A stretch of DNA of 23,990 bases from DASWJZ01 sp038211615 (lineage in GTDB: Bacteria; Pseudomonadota; Alphaproteobacteria; Rhizobiales; Afifellaceae): positions 1-23,990 of the forward strand of contig JBBQVL010000070.1 of the NCBI GenBank assembly GCA_038211615.1, in the 5' to 3' direction. Shown piece by piece: positions 7,107 through 15,075 of this stretch; position 1 is the stretch's first letter, and every line of letters begins with the position of its first letter. The translations under genes and the position numbers were made by a program. A model generated the notes under the pieces. The model was not told the origin of the DNA. It ran no database searches and saw only the letters and a list, made by a program, of their open reading frames with translations.

Positions 7107-8203
7107 GCCCGCGCCCCCTTGCGGCCGGCGCCGACCATCGGCGTCGCGTCCTCGTCGAGCGGCCAGCGCGCCCGCGCCGGAAGCTGCGGATCGGGGAGCA
7201 TGCCGGCCGCGAGCCGTTCGGCGCCCGCCCAGGCGATCATCGCAGCGTTGTCGCCGCAGAGGCGGGTCGGCGGGGCGACGAAGCGCGTGCCGGTCGCGCC
7301 GCAGAGCGCGGCGAGCCGCGCGCGGATCGTCCGGTTCGCGGCGACGCCGCCAGCGACGACGAGCGCGGTCGGAGTTGCGCCGACCAATTGCAGAAAGACG
7401 CCGAGCGCGCCACGCGTGCGATCCGCGACGACATCGGCGGCTGCGGCCTGGAACGACGCGCAAAGGTCGGCCACATCCTTGCCGCTCAGGGGGGCGGCGG
7501 ATTCCGCTGCGATGCGAAGCGCCGTCTTCAGCCCCGAGAAAGAGAAATCGCAGCCCGGCGCGCCCTTCATCGGCCGTGGCAAAGCGAAGCGCACCGGGTC
7601 GCCGGCCTCCGCCGAGCGCTCGACGTTCGGGCCGCCGGGATAGGGGAGCCCGAGGAGCTTCGCCGTCTTGTCGAAGGCTTCGCCGAGCGCGTCGTCGATG
7701 GTCGTGCCGAGACGGCGGTAGTGCCCGACGCCTTCCACCGCGACGAGCTGCGTATGTCCGCCGGAGACAAGGAGAAGCAGATAGGGGAAGGGCACCGCGT
7801 CGGTCAGCGTCGCCGTCAGCGCGTGGCCCTCCAGGTGGTTGAGCGGCATCAGCGGAATCTTTCGCGCCGCAGCCAGTGCGCGCGCCGTCATCGTCCCGAC
7901 CAGCAGTCCGCCGATCAGGCCCGGCCCGGCGGTGACGGCAATGGCGTCGAGGTCATCCCAGCGCGCGTGCGCGCTCTCCATCGCAGCGCGGATGACGCCG
8001 TCGAGCGCCTCCACATGAGCGCGTGCGGCGATCTCCGGCACCACCCCGCCGAAGGCCGCGTGGTCGTCGGTCTGGCTCAGCACGATGTCGGAGAGGATCT
8101 TGCCGCTGCCATCGGGTTCCCTGCGCACCACGGCCGCCGCCGTCTCGTCGCAGCTCGTCTCGATGCCGAGCACCGTCCAGGCGCGCGCGTGCGAAGGCGT
8201 CAT
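7103..8203 (-). CDS. tsaD: tRNA N6-adenosine threonylcarbamoyltransferase
   Basis: A 366-residue Kae1/TsaD enzyme that transfers threonylcarbamoyl from TC-AMP to A37 of ANN-reading tRNAs, working with TsaB and TsaE. Visible are the ATPase-fold start VLGIETSCDETAAAVV (residues 11-26), the family block GPGLIGGLLVG (residues 93-103), the metal-binding HLEGH (His123 and His127), SGGHTQL, and near the C-terminus CGDNAAMIAWAG, which holds another metal ligand. Full length. The start at 8203 lacks a clear Shine-Dalgarno. It is divergent from hemD, an arrangement common in alphaproteobacteria, and leads the operon with the NUDIX and gpsA genes. Confidence 0.96.
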   Translation of the reverse strand: MTPSHARAWTVLGIETSCDETAAAVVRREPDGSGKILSDIVLSQTDDHAAFGGVVPEIAARAHVEALDGVIRAAMESAHARWDDLDAIAVTAGPGLIGGLLVGTMTARALAAARKIPLMPLNHLEGHALTATLTDAVPFPYLLLLVSGGHTQLVAVEGVGHYRRLGTTIDDALGEAFDKTAKLLGLPYPGGPNVERSAEAGDPVRFALPRPMKGAPGCDFSFSGLKTALRIAAESAAPLSGKDVADLCASFQAAAADVVADRTRGALGVFLQLVGATPTALVVAGGVAANRTIRARLAALCGATGTRFVAPPTRLCGDNAAMIAWAGAERLAAGMLPDPQLPARARWPLDEDATPMVGAGRKGARA

Positions 8204-8331
8204 TTGCGATCCGATGGGCGAGGCGCTAGTGGCTACGATATATGGGGCGAGCCGCAGCGGCTCCTAACATCCGGGGTTCGAATGGCGCAATCGCGGCCGA
8301 CCCTCGTTGCGAGGCGCAAAGGGGCCGGCGG
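8204..8331. promoter_or_regulatory. divergent tsaD/hemD intergenic region
   Basis: This 128-base spacer should hold the promoters of both divergent operons. 'GTGGCTACGATATATGG' (approximately 8229-8245) is the most A/T-rich patch and a plausible promoter core for one or both directions. The hemC gene, often found here in relatives, is absent, and I see no remnant of its reading frame. Confidence 0.35.
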
Positions 8332-9081
8332 ATGCGGCTGATCGTGACCCGCCCGGAGCCTGACGCCTCGCGCACCGCCCGCGCGCTGATCCGGCTCGGC
8401 CACGCGGCCATCCTTTCGCCGATGCTCGACATCGTCACGGATCGTGACGCGAAAATCCCGACGCGCGCCTATCAGGCGGTGCTGGTGACGAGCAGCAACG
8501 CCGTGCGGGCGCTGGCGGGTCGGCCGGTGCGGCCGGTCACCGTCGAGGTGCCGCTGCTTGCGGTTGGCGACCAGACGGCGCTCGAGGCGAAGCGCGCCGG
8601 CTTCGCCGCGGCGCGCTCGGCCGGCGGTTCGCTCGACGATCTGGTGGCTCTCGTCGCCGCGGAGCTTTCGCCGGCGGCGGGGCCGCTCCTCTATGCCGCG
8701 GGCGAGGAGCAGGCGGGCGATCTCGCCGGACGCCTCGGCGAACGGGGCTTCGAGGTGGAGACCGTGATCCTCTACCGGGCCGAGCCGCGCGCGCGGCTGG
8801 CGCAGGTGGCGGAGGCGGCGTTGAAAGAAGACGCGGTCGATGGCGTGCTGCTCTATTCGAAGCGCAGCGCTGCCGCCTTCGCGCTGGCGCTCCGGGCCGG
8901 CGGACTCGCCCCGCTCGGTGACAATGTCGCCTGCTTCTGCCTCTCCGCGGCCGTGGCGGAGGCGGCGGCCAGGGTGACCGGCGGCAAGGTCCATATCGCT
9001 GAACGGCCGGACCAGCTCTCTCTTTTCGCCATGATCGAGGCCGAAGAGGCTGCGCGCGCGCCAGGCGGCGATCCGTCATAG
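8332..9081 (+). CDS. hemD: uroporphyrinogen-III synthase
   Basis: A 249-residue protein of the HemD family, which cyclises hydroxymethylbilane to uroporphyrinogen III with inversion of ring D. The start MRLIVTRPEPDASRTARALI is typical, followed by the bilobed fold: a conserved VTSSNAVRAL (about residues 47-56), VGDQTALEAKRAGF (about 79-92), then LLYSKRSAAAFALAL (about 173-187) and a C-terminal 'CLSAAVAEAAA'. Family sequence identity is low, but these anchors and the neighbours support the call. I chose ATG 8332 because homology starts there; an earlier ATG at 8242 would add an unsupported 30 residues. The next gene follows after 126 bases. Confidence 0.9.
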   Translation: MRLIVTRPEPDASRTARALIRLGHAAILSPMLDIVTDRDAKIPTRAYQAVLVTSSNAVRALAGRPVRPVTVEVPLLAVGDQTALEAKRAGFAAARSAGGSLDDLVALVAAELSPAAGPLLYAAGEEQAGDLAGRLGERGFEVETVILYRAEPRARLAQVAEAALKEDAVDGVLLYSKRSAAAFALALRAGGLAPLGDNVACFCLSAAVAEAAARVTGGKVHIAERPDQLSLFAMIEAEEAARAPGGDPS

Positions 9082-9207
9082 TCGCGCGGCCGTACGCGAT
9101 TTAACAATTGTTCGGGCCTATCATGGCACGAAGGGAAGGAACCGATCGGCGAAGGCCGGCTTGAACGGCCGCGCCTTCAGGCGCGATCGGGTGGGACGGA
9201 GACGGAT
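9082..9207 (+). promoter_or_regulatory. hemD to mitofilin-like gene spacer with AACAATTGTT palindrome
   Basis: This 126-base spacer holds a 10-bp perfect palindrome, AACAATTGTT (9103-9112), in a locally A/T-rich patch. It is long enough for a secondary promoter within the heme run. A ribosome binding site (GGGACGGAGACGGA, 9193-9206) lies before the TTG start. No clean -35/-10 pair is seen. Confidence 0.3.
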
Positions 9208-10629
9208 TTGGCGAAGGACCCGACAAGCCCGGACGATCGCGCTTCGCAGCAGAAGGCGCGGCGCAAGCCGCTCACCATCGACCTGCCGGCCGCCGAGGTC
9301 GGGAGGAAGCCGGGCGAGGGCGCATTGACAGCGAGCGCCTCGACGGCTTCCGACGCGAGCGCGAACTCGCAGTCCGGTTCCCGGGCCGAGGCGAAGGGGG
9401 ATGCTCCCGCGGCAAGTGCTGCCGCCGACAGCAGCGGCGCGCGATCGGCACCGGTCGATCCGGTCATCCCTTCCGCCTTTGCGACGCAGGGCAGGGCGGA
9501 AGCGCCGAAGTCGGCAAAGCCTGACGCGCCTTCGGGCCCGCGGCCCGAGAGCGACCGGCGACGCGGTGTTTCCCCCTTCCTTGTTGCCGCCTTCGCTGGC
9601 GCGGCGATTGCGGCGATCGTCATCGCCGTGCTGGCGCTCTCCGGTTATTTCGCGCCGGCGAAGGATGACGGCGCGGAAACCGCCGCCGCGATCGCCGACC
9701 TGAAGGCGCAGATCGCCGCGTTGCGCGAGGCCCCCGACAGCGCTGCCCCGCTCCGGGCGCAGGTCGCGGCGCTGGAAAAATCCGTCGCCGACCTTTCCGC
9801 CCGCCCGCTGCCGCCTGCCGCCGATCCGGCGGGGCTGAAGGACCTTCAGGATCGCCTCGGGAAGCTTGAGGCGGCTCCCCCGGTTGCGGCCGGACCCGAC
9901 GCGAACCTCGAGCCGCGCCTCACCGCGCTGGCGGATGATATCGCGGCGCTGAAGAACGCCGCGCCGCCCGACATAGCCTCGTTCCAGGCGACGCTCGCCA
10001 CGCTGCGCACGGATATCGACGCGCTCGCGGCGCGCGTCGGCGGCCTGCCCGGCGAAGAGCGGATCGCGGGCATTGAGGCGAAGCTCGCGGATATCGGCCA
10101 GCAGGTCGCGAACGCCGCGGCGCTTGCTCCGGCCGTGGCCGCCGACGGTCTGGCCGCCGCCCTCGACGCCGGCCGTCCGTTCGCGAACGAGCTTGCCGCG
10201 CTGCAGCGCCTCGGGATCGACTCCGATGCGGCCAAGGCCCTGGCGTCACAGGCGGAATCCGGCCTGCCGACAATCGCTGATCTCAGCGCCGAATTCGAAA
10301 GGGCGATCGAGGCCGTTCCGCTTTTTGCACCGATCCCGGAGAGCGCCGGAACCGTCGACCGTCTCCTGCAGAGCGCGCGCAGCCTCGTCTCGGTGCGTCC
10401 GGCGCATCCGACCGCCGGCAGCGATCCCGCCGCGACCGTCGCCCGCATTCGCGGAGCGCTCGCGGCCGGCGACCTGAAATCCGCGCTCGCCGAATGGACC
10501 TCGCTTCCCGATGCGGTCAAGGCGCCGACGACCGACTGGGCGAAGGCGGCCGAGGCGCGGATGCATGCCGACGCGCTGGCGGCCGAGGTGCGCGCGGCGG
10601 CTCTCGCCCATCTCGGCGCCGGACAGTAA
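9208..10629 (+). CDS. mitofilin/Mic60-like inner membrane protein (hemD-hemY cluster)
   Basis: A 473-residue membrane-anchored protein. Residues 1-120 are a disordered, Ala/Ser/Pro-rich cytoplasmic tail. One helix at about residues 123-146 (LVAAFAGAAIAAIVIAVLAL) is followed by long Ala/Leu-rich heptad segments (about 155-300) that should form coiled coil in the periplasm. The C-terminal part (about 320-470) resembles the mitofilin C-terminal region. Alphaproteobacterial Mic60 homologues are encoded in heme gene clusters and shape intracytoplasmic membranes, so position supports the call. No ATG is available; I chose TTG 9208, which has GGGACGGAGA just upstream. Moderately sure of family; the exact role in this organism is unknown. 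Confidence 0.75.
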   Translation: MAKDPTSPDDRASQQKARRKPLTIDLPAAEVGRKPGEGALTASASTASDASANSQSGSRAEAKGDAPAASAAADSSGARSAPVDPVIPSAFATQGRAEAPKSAKPDAPSGPRPESDRRRGVSPFLVAAFAGAAIAAIVIAVLALSGYFAPAKDDGAETAAAIADLKAQIAALREAPDSAAPLRAQVAALEKSVADLSARPLPPAADPAGLKDLQDRLGKLEAAPPVAAGPDANLEPRLTALADDIAALKNAAPPDIASFQATLATLRTDIDALAARVGGLPGEERIAGIEAKLADIGQQVANAAALAPAVAADGLAAALDAGRPFANELAALQRLGIDSDAAKALASQAESGLPTIADLSAEFERAIEAVPLFAPIPESAGTVDRLLQSARSLVSVRPAHPTAGSDPAATVARIRGALAAGDLKSALAEWTSLPDAVKAPTTDWAKAAEARMHADALAAEVRAAALAHLGAGQ

Positions 10630-10639
10630 GGGGGCGGCG

Positions 10640-12253
10640 ATGCTGAAATTTCTGCTCCTGCTCGTCGTCCTCTTCGCCGTCGCGTTCGGCTTCCATACCC
10701 TCGGCAACCAGTCGGGCGAGGTGGCGCTGACGCTCGGCGACACCGTCTATGCGGTGAACCTGACCACGGCGGTCATCGCCGCAATCGTCGTGATCCTCCT
10801 GGCGATGGGGCTGATCTGGTTCGCGCGCGGCATCTTCCGCGTGCCGTGGCTGATCGCCAGGGGCTGGCGGCGCCGCAACGGCGAACGCGGGCGCGAAGCG
10901 GTCTCGCAGGGGCTGATCGCCATCGCCGCCGGCGACGTGCGGGCGGCGGAGCGCGCCATGCTGGAAGCGGCGCGGCGCACGCCCGGCGAGCCGCTGACGC
11001 TGCTCCTGCAGGCGCAGACGGCGCAGCTCAAGGGCGACCGGCCGGCCGCCCGCGAACTCTTCAAGGACATGGTCGAGAACCCCGCCACCCGCATCGCCGG
11101 CCTCCGCGGCCTCTATATCGAGGCGGAGCGCGAGGGCGAGGCGGAGGCGGCGCGCCTGATCGCTGAACGGGCGCGGCTCGAGGCGCCCTCGGCGCCGTGG
11201 GCGGCGCGCGCGCTGATGCGCCACCAGACGGCGGCGCGCGACTGGGACGCTGCGCTCGCCACGCTCTCCGGCGCCACCGACGGCCGCATCCTCGACAAGC
11301 GGACGGCGCGGCGGCAGCGCGCCGTGATTCTCGCCGCCAAGGCGCTCGACCGGGAGGAGGGCGAGCCGGAGATTGCGCGGGTCGCGGCGCAGGAGGCGCA
11401 CGATCTATCCGCCGACCTGGTGCCGGCCGCCGTCGTCGCCGGCCGCCTGCTGGCGCGGCAGGGCGATGTGCGGCGCGCCACGCGCATCCTCGAAGCGAGC
11501 TGGAAGGCAAGCCCGCATCCGGAAATCGCGGAAGCCTATCTGCATGTCCGCGCCGGAGATTCCGCCGGCGACCGGCTGAAGCGCGCGGAGGCGCTCTTCC
11601 ACATGCGGCCGTTCGCCGACGAGGGCCGCCACGCGGTCGCGCGCGCGGCGATCGACGCGCGCGACTTTTCCCGCGCGCGCGAAATCCTCGCGCCGGTCCT
11701 GACCGAGCGCCCGACGCGCAAGGCGCTGATGCTGATGGCGGAGCTCGAGGAGGCGGAGTCGGGCGATCACGGACGGGCGCGCGGCTGGATGGCGCGCGCC
11801 GTCTACGCAACGCGCGATCCGGCCTGGACGGCGGACGGCGTGGTGCTGGAGGAATGGGCGCCGATCTCCCCACTGACCGGGCGGCTCGACGCGGTCGAGT
11901 GGAAGCTGCCGGTCGCCGAGATCGAGGGGCCGCGGATCGAGATCGACAGCGCCGACCTGGCGGCGCTTCCGCGCCCCGAGTTGATCGAGCACGCGCGGGA
12001 GGAGCCCACGGCCGAGGCTGTCGCTCCGCTGCACGAAGACAACCCGGTCGCCGTCGCGACCATTGCCGCGACTCTACCCGCCGCGCCGCCACGCATCGTC
12101 CCGATGAAGAAGGCGGAGGCGCGCGCGCCGAAGGAAGAGCCCGCGCCGAAAGACGAGGCCCCGCCGTTCATCGAGCCGCCGCGCCCCGACGATCCCGGAA
12201 TCGGCGGTGACCTGGAATCGGAGAGCGATGGGCGCCGGACCGGCGTCCTCTAG
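10640..12253 (+). CDS. hemY: heme biosynthesis protein HemY (TPR membrane protein)
   Basis: A 537-residue protein of the proteobacterial HemY_N family, distinct from the Gram-positive protoporphyrinogen oxidase also named HemY. Two N-terminal membrane helices (about residues 2-20 and 42-62) bracket the conserved VALTLGDTVYAV segment. Alpha-helical TPR-like repeats follow to about residue 400, with GRARGWMARAVYATRDPAW near 380-400. The last 70 residues are a Pro/Glu/Lys-rich tail, probably disordered. It is thought to scaffold late heme-pathway enzymes at the inner membrane; no catalytic role is known. ATG 10640 has AAGGGGGCGG before it and lies 10 bases after the mitofilin-like stop, so the pair is co-transcribed. 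An upstream in-frame ATG at 10511 would overlap that gene. Confidence 0.9.
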   Translation: MLKFLLLLVVLFAVAFGFHTLGNQSGEVALTLGDTVYAVNLTTAVIAAIVVILLAMGLIWFARGIFRVPWLIARGWRRRNGERGREAVSQGLIAIAAGDVRAAERAMLEAARRTPGEPLTLLLQAQTAQLKGDRPAARELFKDMVENPATRIAGLRGLYIEAEREGEAEAARLIAERARLEAPSAPWAARALMRHQTAARDWDAALATLSGATDGRILDKRTARRQRAVILAAKALDREEGEPEIARVAAQEAHDLSADLVPAAVVAGRLLARQGDVRRATRILEASWKASPHPEIAEAYLHVRAGDSAGDRLKRAEALFHMRPFADEGRHAVARAAIDARDFSRAREILAPVLTERPTRKALMLMAELEEAESGDHGRARGWMARAVYATRDPAWTADGVVLEEWAPISPLTGRLDAVEWKLPVAEIEGPRIEIDSADLAALPRPELIEHAREEPTAEAVAPLHEDNPVAVATIAATLPAAPPRIVPMKKAEARAPKEEPAPKDEAPPFIEPPRPDDPGIGGDLESESDGRRTGVL

Positions 12254-12271
12254 GATGCCGCCCTACGCCCT

Positions 12272-12286
12272 GCGTCGCGCCGACGC
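12272..12286 (+). terminator. short hairpin after hemY
   Basis: GCGTCG (12272-12277), loop CGC, CGACGC (12281-12286): a perfect 6-bp GC stem 18 bases past the hemY stop codon. There is no T-run, so termination here is only a suggestion. Confidence 0.3.
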
Positions 12287-12330
12287 GGAACCTTGCCCGC
12301 CCGCGCGACCGATAGTAAGAACAGCCGCAA

Positions 12331-12406
12331 GCCGCATTAGCTCAGTTGGTAGAGCACCGCATTCGTAATGCGGGGGTCGCTGGTTCGAGTCCGGCATGCG
12401 GCACCA
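12331..12406 (+). tRNA. tRNA-Thr (anticodon CGT)
   Basis: A full 76-base cloverleaf with encoded CCA. Acceptor arms are GCCGCAT (12331-12337) and ATGCGGC (12396-12402), then discriminator A and CCA (12403-12406). The D-arm contains AGCTCAGTTGGTAGAGC. The anticodon stem CCGCA/TGCGG closes the loop TTCGTAA, giving anticodon CGT, which reads ACG. The T-arm is GCTGG-TTCGAGT-CCGGC with one G-U pair. It lies between the heme block and the catabolic locus. Confidence 0.97.
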
Positions 12407-12434
12407 TCAGCCTTTTCGAAGTGGTCCGTCGAGA

Positions 12435-12458
12435 CCATAATCGTTTTACGATCAATGG
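12435..12458. other. hairpin downstream of tRNA-Thr
   Basis: CCAT-A-ATCGT-TTT-ACGAT-CA-ATGG: an inner perfect 5-bp stem with a 3-base loop, extended by a CCAT/ATGG outer stem across a small asymmetric bulge. It is AT-rich compared with the surroundings. It may be an operator or an RNA structure in the tRNA trailer. Confidence 0.3.
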
Positions 12459-12461
12459 CTT

Positions 12462-12490
12462 GTGGTTCCCCGCAAGCTTGCCGGGGCCAC
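12462..12490 (+). terminator. GC-rich hairpin followed by TTT, candidate tRNA-Thr terminator
   Basis: GTGGTTCCCCGCAAG (12462-12476) pairs with CTTGCCGGGGCCAC (12477-12490) with small mismatches, giving a long stem centred on CAAGCTTG, followed by TTTCCC. It is the strongest intrinsic-terminator-like structure between the tRNA and the next gene. Confidence 0.4.
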
Positions 12491-12560
12491 TTTCCCGAAT
12501 CCGTCCGTCAGCACATCCGCCTTCGCGGAGAATCTTCTCCGCCCGTGGTAGGCCCATGCC

Positions 12561-12576
12561 GGGAACACTTTCCGCA
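12561..12576 (+). promoter_or_regulatory. possible sigma-54 type -24/-12 element upstream of the dehydrogenase
   Basis: GGGAACACTTTCCGCA has GG at 12562-12563 and GC at 12574-12575, the exact GG-N10-GC spacing of sigma-54 promoters. It lacks the C after GG and the TT before GC, so the match is partial. Predicted initiation near 12587 would leave a very short leader before the GGAG (12591-12594) and ATG 12603. GG-N10-GC is common by chance in GC-rich DNA. Confidence 0.2.
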
Positions 12577-12602
12577 ACCAGGAAGCCTCTGGAGAAAGCC
12601 TG

Positions 12603-13688
12603 ATGTCGTCGCTTCACATCGCCGTATTGCCCGGCGATGGTATCGGGATCGAGGTGACGGATGAGGCGCTCACTGTGCTTCATCACCTCGCGAGGATCGA
12701 CAACACGCTCGCCCTCGATTTCGAGATGCTCGAGGGTGGCGCCGGTCACTATCGGCGCACCGGCGTTGCGCTGTCGGAGGCGACGATCCAGCGGGCGGAG
12801 AAGGCCGACGCCATTCTCTTCGGCGCGATGGGGCTGCCGCATATCCGCTATCCGGACGGCCGCGAGATCGCTCCGCAGATCGATCTTCGCGAACGGCTCG
12901 ATCTCTATGCCGGCGTCAGGCCGGTCCGCACCATTCCGGGCATCCCGCCGGTGCTGTCGAACCCGCGCGCGGCAATGCTCGACTTCGTGCTCATCCGCGA
13001 ATCGACGGAGGGTCTTTTCGCGGGACGCCTCACGGGTGGCACGACAGACGATCGTATCGCGACCGATGTGCTTGAAGTGACCCGTGCCGGCACCGAGCGG
13101 GTCGTCGACTTCGCGTTCCGGCTCGCGGCCCGCCGTCGGCAGACAGGCGGCACGGTGACCTGCGTCGATAAGGCGAACGTCCTCGCGTCGATGGCGTTCT
13201 TTCGCAAGGTCTTCGACGAGGTAGCCGCCCGGCACACCGACGTCGGGTCCAGTCACATGTATGTCGATGCGGCGGCGCTCAATCTTGTGCGGCGCCCGTG
13301 GGATTTCGATGTGATCGTCACCGAGAACATGTTCGGCGACATCCTGTCGGATCTCGGCGCGGGGCTGCTTGGCGGCATGGGCTTCGCTCCGTCGGCCGAC
13401 ATCGGCGACCGGCACGCCGTCTTCCAGCCCTGCCATGGCAGCGCCCCCGACATCATGGGCACCGGCAAGGCCAATCCGATCGGGATGTTTCTCTCCGTCG
13501 CCATGATGCTCGACTGGCTTGCGGAGAGGCACGGCGATGCCGCCTGCGCACGCGCGGCGCACAGCATCCGCGCAGCCGTCGATCGCGCTTTCGCCAGCGG
13601 TTCCGTCATGCCGATCGAGCTTGGCGGATCGGACACAACCCAGGCCGTGACCGCAGCCATCCTCAGCGCTGTCGACGAAGTCGACTAG
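12603..13688 (+). CDS. isocitrate/isopropylmalate dehydrogenase family protein
   Basis: A 361-residue NAD(P)-dependent decarboxylating beta-hydroxyacid dehydrogenase. Family landmarks: IAVLPGDGIGIEV (residues 6-18), substrate arginines at about R96, R106 and R132, RESTEG (132-137), Lys190 in CVDKANVL, Asp222, Asp246 and Asp250 (metal site), and NMFGDILSDLGAGLLGG (242-258). HGSAPDIMG at 278-286 has the Asp typical of NAD+ users. Isopropylmalate dehydrogenase has REL at the 132 region while this has RES, so it is probably not LeuB; a tartrate/malate-type or other 2-hydroxy diacid is more likely. A GGAG lies 8 bases before the ATG. It converges with the amidase across 7 bases. Confidence 0.88.
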   Translation: MSSLHIAVLPGDGIGIEVTDEALTVLHHLARIDNTLALDFEMLEGGAGHYRRTGVALSEATIQRAEKADAILFGAMGLPHIRYPDGREIAPQIDLRERLDLYAGVRPVRTIPGIPPVLSNPRAAMLDFVLIRESTEGLFAGRLTGGTTDDRIATDVLEVTRAGTERVVDFAFRLAARRRQTGGTVTCVDKANVLASMAFFRKVFDEVAARHTDVGSSHMYVDAAALNLVRRPWDFDVIVTENMFGDILSDLGAGLLGGMGFAPSADIGDRHAVFQPCHGSAPDIMGTGKANPIGMFLSVAMMLDWLAERHGDAACARAAHSIRAAVDRAFASGSVMPIELGGSDTTQAVTAAILSAVDEVD

Positions 13689-13695
13689 GCGGCGT

Positions 13696-15075
13696 TTAAG
13701 GGAGACGCCGGCTGGCGAGGTGCCAGTCGGTCGCCTGCTGGTACTGGTGGGCGACATTCAGGAGGCGCGCGTCGCGCCAGCGCGCCGTCGCGAGCTGCAT
13801 CCCGACAGGCAGGCCTCGCGAAAACCCGCAAGGGACGGTCAGCGCCGGCGAGCCGGCCGCCGGCCACGCCCAGCTGAACCGGCTGAGCAGGCGCGTGATC
13901 TCGGTCAGGTTCTGCTCGTCGTTCGCGAGCGGCGCGACGATCGGCACTGTGGGCGTCAGGATGAGATCGGCAGTGTCACGGAAGAACGACGCAACCCGCT
14001 GCCGCCAGGCGTCGAGCCACTGCCGAGCGTCAGCGTAGCTCGACGGCGTCATGGCAAGACCGGGCTGCAGCCGTTGCAGCACGCCGACGCTGAATTTTTC
14101 GGGAGCGCTCGCAAGCCGTTCGCGATGCAGGTTTGCGGCATCGGCGATGAGCAGCGGCATTTGATGCGATTGCACTTCGGCCGCCGCGGGAATCGAGGCC
14201 GTCACCAGCCGCGCGCCAAGACGTTCCAGCACTCTTGCGGCCCCCAGGACCGCTTCCGCCACGGCGCTCTCCGCCTCGCTGAAGAAGAAATCGTCGGGCA
14301 CGGCGATCCGAAGGCCGTCGATGGGTGCTTCGAGATCGCGCAGGAGATCCTCGGGCGCGACCCCGTGCGCAGCCGAGGCACCGACATCCATGATCGCCGC
14401 CTGGATGCGGGCGAGGTCGGCGACGTCGCGGGCGATGGGCCCGACCGTATCGAGGGGCGGGCTCACCGGAAAGACGCCCTCCGCCGCGACCATGCCGTGG
14501 GTGGGCCGCAAGCCGCTCACGCCGCAGAGCGCCGCCGGCATACGGATCGACGCGCCGGTGTCGCTGCCGAGAGCGCCCGCCGCGAGGCCGGCGGCGACGG
14601 CGACCGCCGACCCGCCGCTCGATCCGCCGGGGATGCGATCCGTGTCCCAGGGATTGCGGCAGCCGCCGAAGAAGGCGTTCTGGCTCGTCCCGCCAAAGGC
14701 GAACTCGTGGAGATTGGTCTTGCCGAGGAGCACCGCGCCGGCCTCCTTCAGCTTCCTGACGACCGTTGCGTCCTCGGCCGGGACATGATCCGCGAAGAAT
14801 GCCGATCCGCGCGTGCAGCGGACGCCGCCCACGTCGATGCAGTCCTTCACTGCGAGCGGCACGCCATGCAGAATGCCGAAGGACTGCCCGCGCGCCTTCG
14901 CGGCGTCGGCTTCGCGCGCCGCCGCAAGCGCCGTTTCGGCTGTGACGGTGATGAAGGCATGCAGGATCGGATCGCGCGCCGCGATCTGTTCCAGACAATG
15001 TTCCGTGCGGGCCAGCGACGACTGTCCGGCCTGGTCGCGTCCTGCGGTGCGGAGGCGGTTGTGAATTGCGGGCAT
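13696..15075 (-). CDS. amidase-signature family amidase
   Basis: A 459-residue enzyme hydrolysing a carboxamide, probably in the cytoplasm since no signal peptide is seen. The Ser-cisSer-Lys triad is intact: Lys77 in LAVKD, Ser152 in GGSSGGSA and Ser176 in SDTGASIRMPAALCG, with the 75 and 24 residue spacings seen in GatA. GatA (glutamyl-tRNA amidotransferase A) itself is unlikely because gatC/gatB are absent and the C-terminal half diverges (HQYQQATDWHLA end). Related enzymes act on aryl or aliphatic amides, allophanate or carbamoyl compounds. The ATG at 15075 has only a weak ribosome binding site. It is transcribed away from the hydrolase operon starting at 15334, with a 258-base divergent spacer, and probably serves the same pathway. 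Confidence 0.9.
   Translation of the reverse strand: MPAIHNRLRTAGRDQAGQSSLARTEHCLEQIAARDPILHAFITVTAETALAAAREADAAKARGQSFGILHGVPLAVKDCIDVGGVRCTRGSAFFADHVPAEDATVVRKLKEAGAVLLGKTNLHEFAFGGTSQNAFFGGCRNPWDTDRIPGGSSGGSAVAVAAGLAAGALGSDTGASIRMPAALCGVSGLRPTHGMVAAEGVFPVSPPLDTVGPIARDVADLARIQAAIMDVGASAAHGVAPEDLLRDLEAPIDGLRIAVPDDFFFSEAESAVAEAVLGAARVLERLGARLVTASIPAAAEVQSHQMPLLIADAANLHRERLASAPEKFSVGVLQRLQPGLAMTPSSYADARQWLDAWRQRVASFFRDTADLILTPTVPIVAPLANDEQNLTEITRLLSRFSWAWPAAGSPALTVPCGFSRGLPVGMQLATARWRDARLLNVAHQYQQATDWHLASRRLP

Noticed and set aside
8266..8286. T-arm-like word GGGGTTCGAATGGCGC upstream of hemD
   Set aside because: No acceptor, D or anticodon arm can be drawn around it, so it is not a tRNA or tRNA fragment with support.
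7049..8341. Open frame of 430 codons on the plus strand opposite tsaD
   Set aside because: Low-complexity Arg/Ala/Gly sequence antisense to a complete TsaD.
12346..12603. Short open frame starting inside the tRNA
   Set aside because: Its first codons are tRNA bases and the peptide (MVEHRIRNAGVAGSSPACGT) is the well-known false translation of a tRNA.
12342..13757. Open frame of 471 codons on the minus strand opposite the dehydrogenase
   Set aside because: It runs through the tRNA gene and is antisense to a protein with full family motifs.
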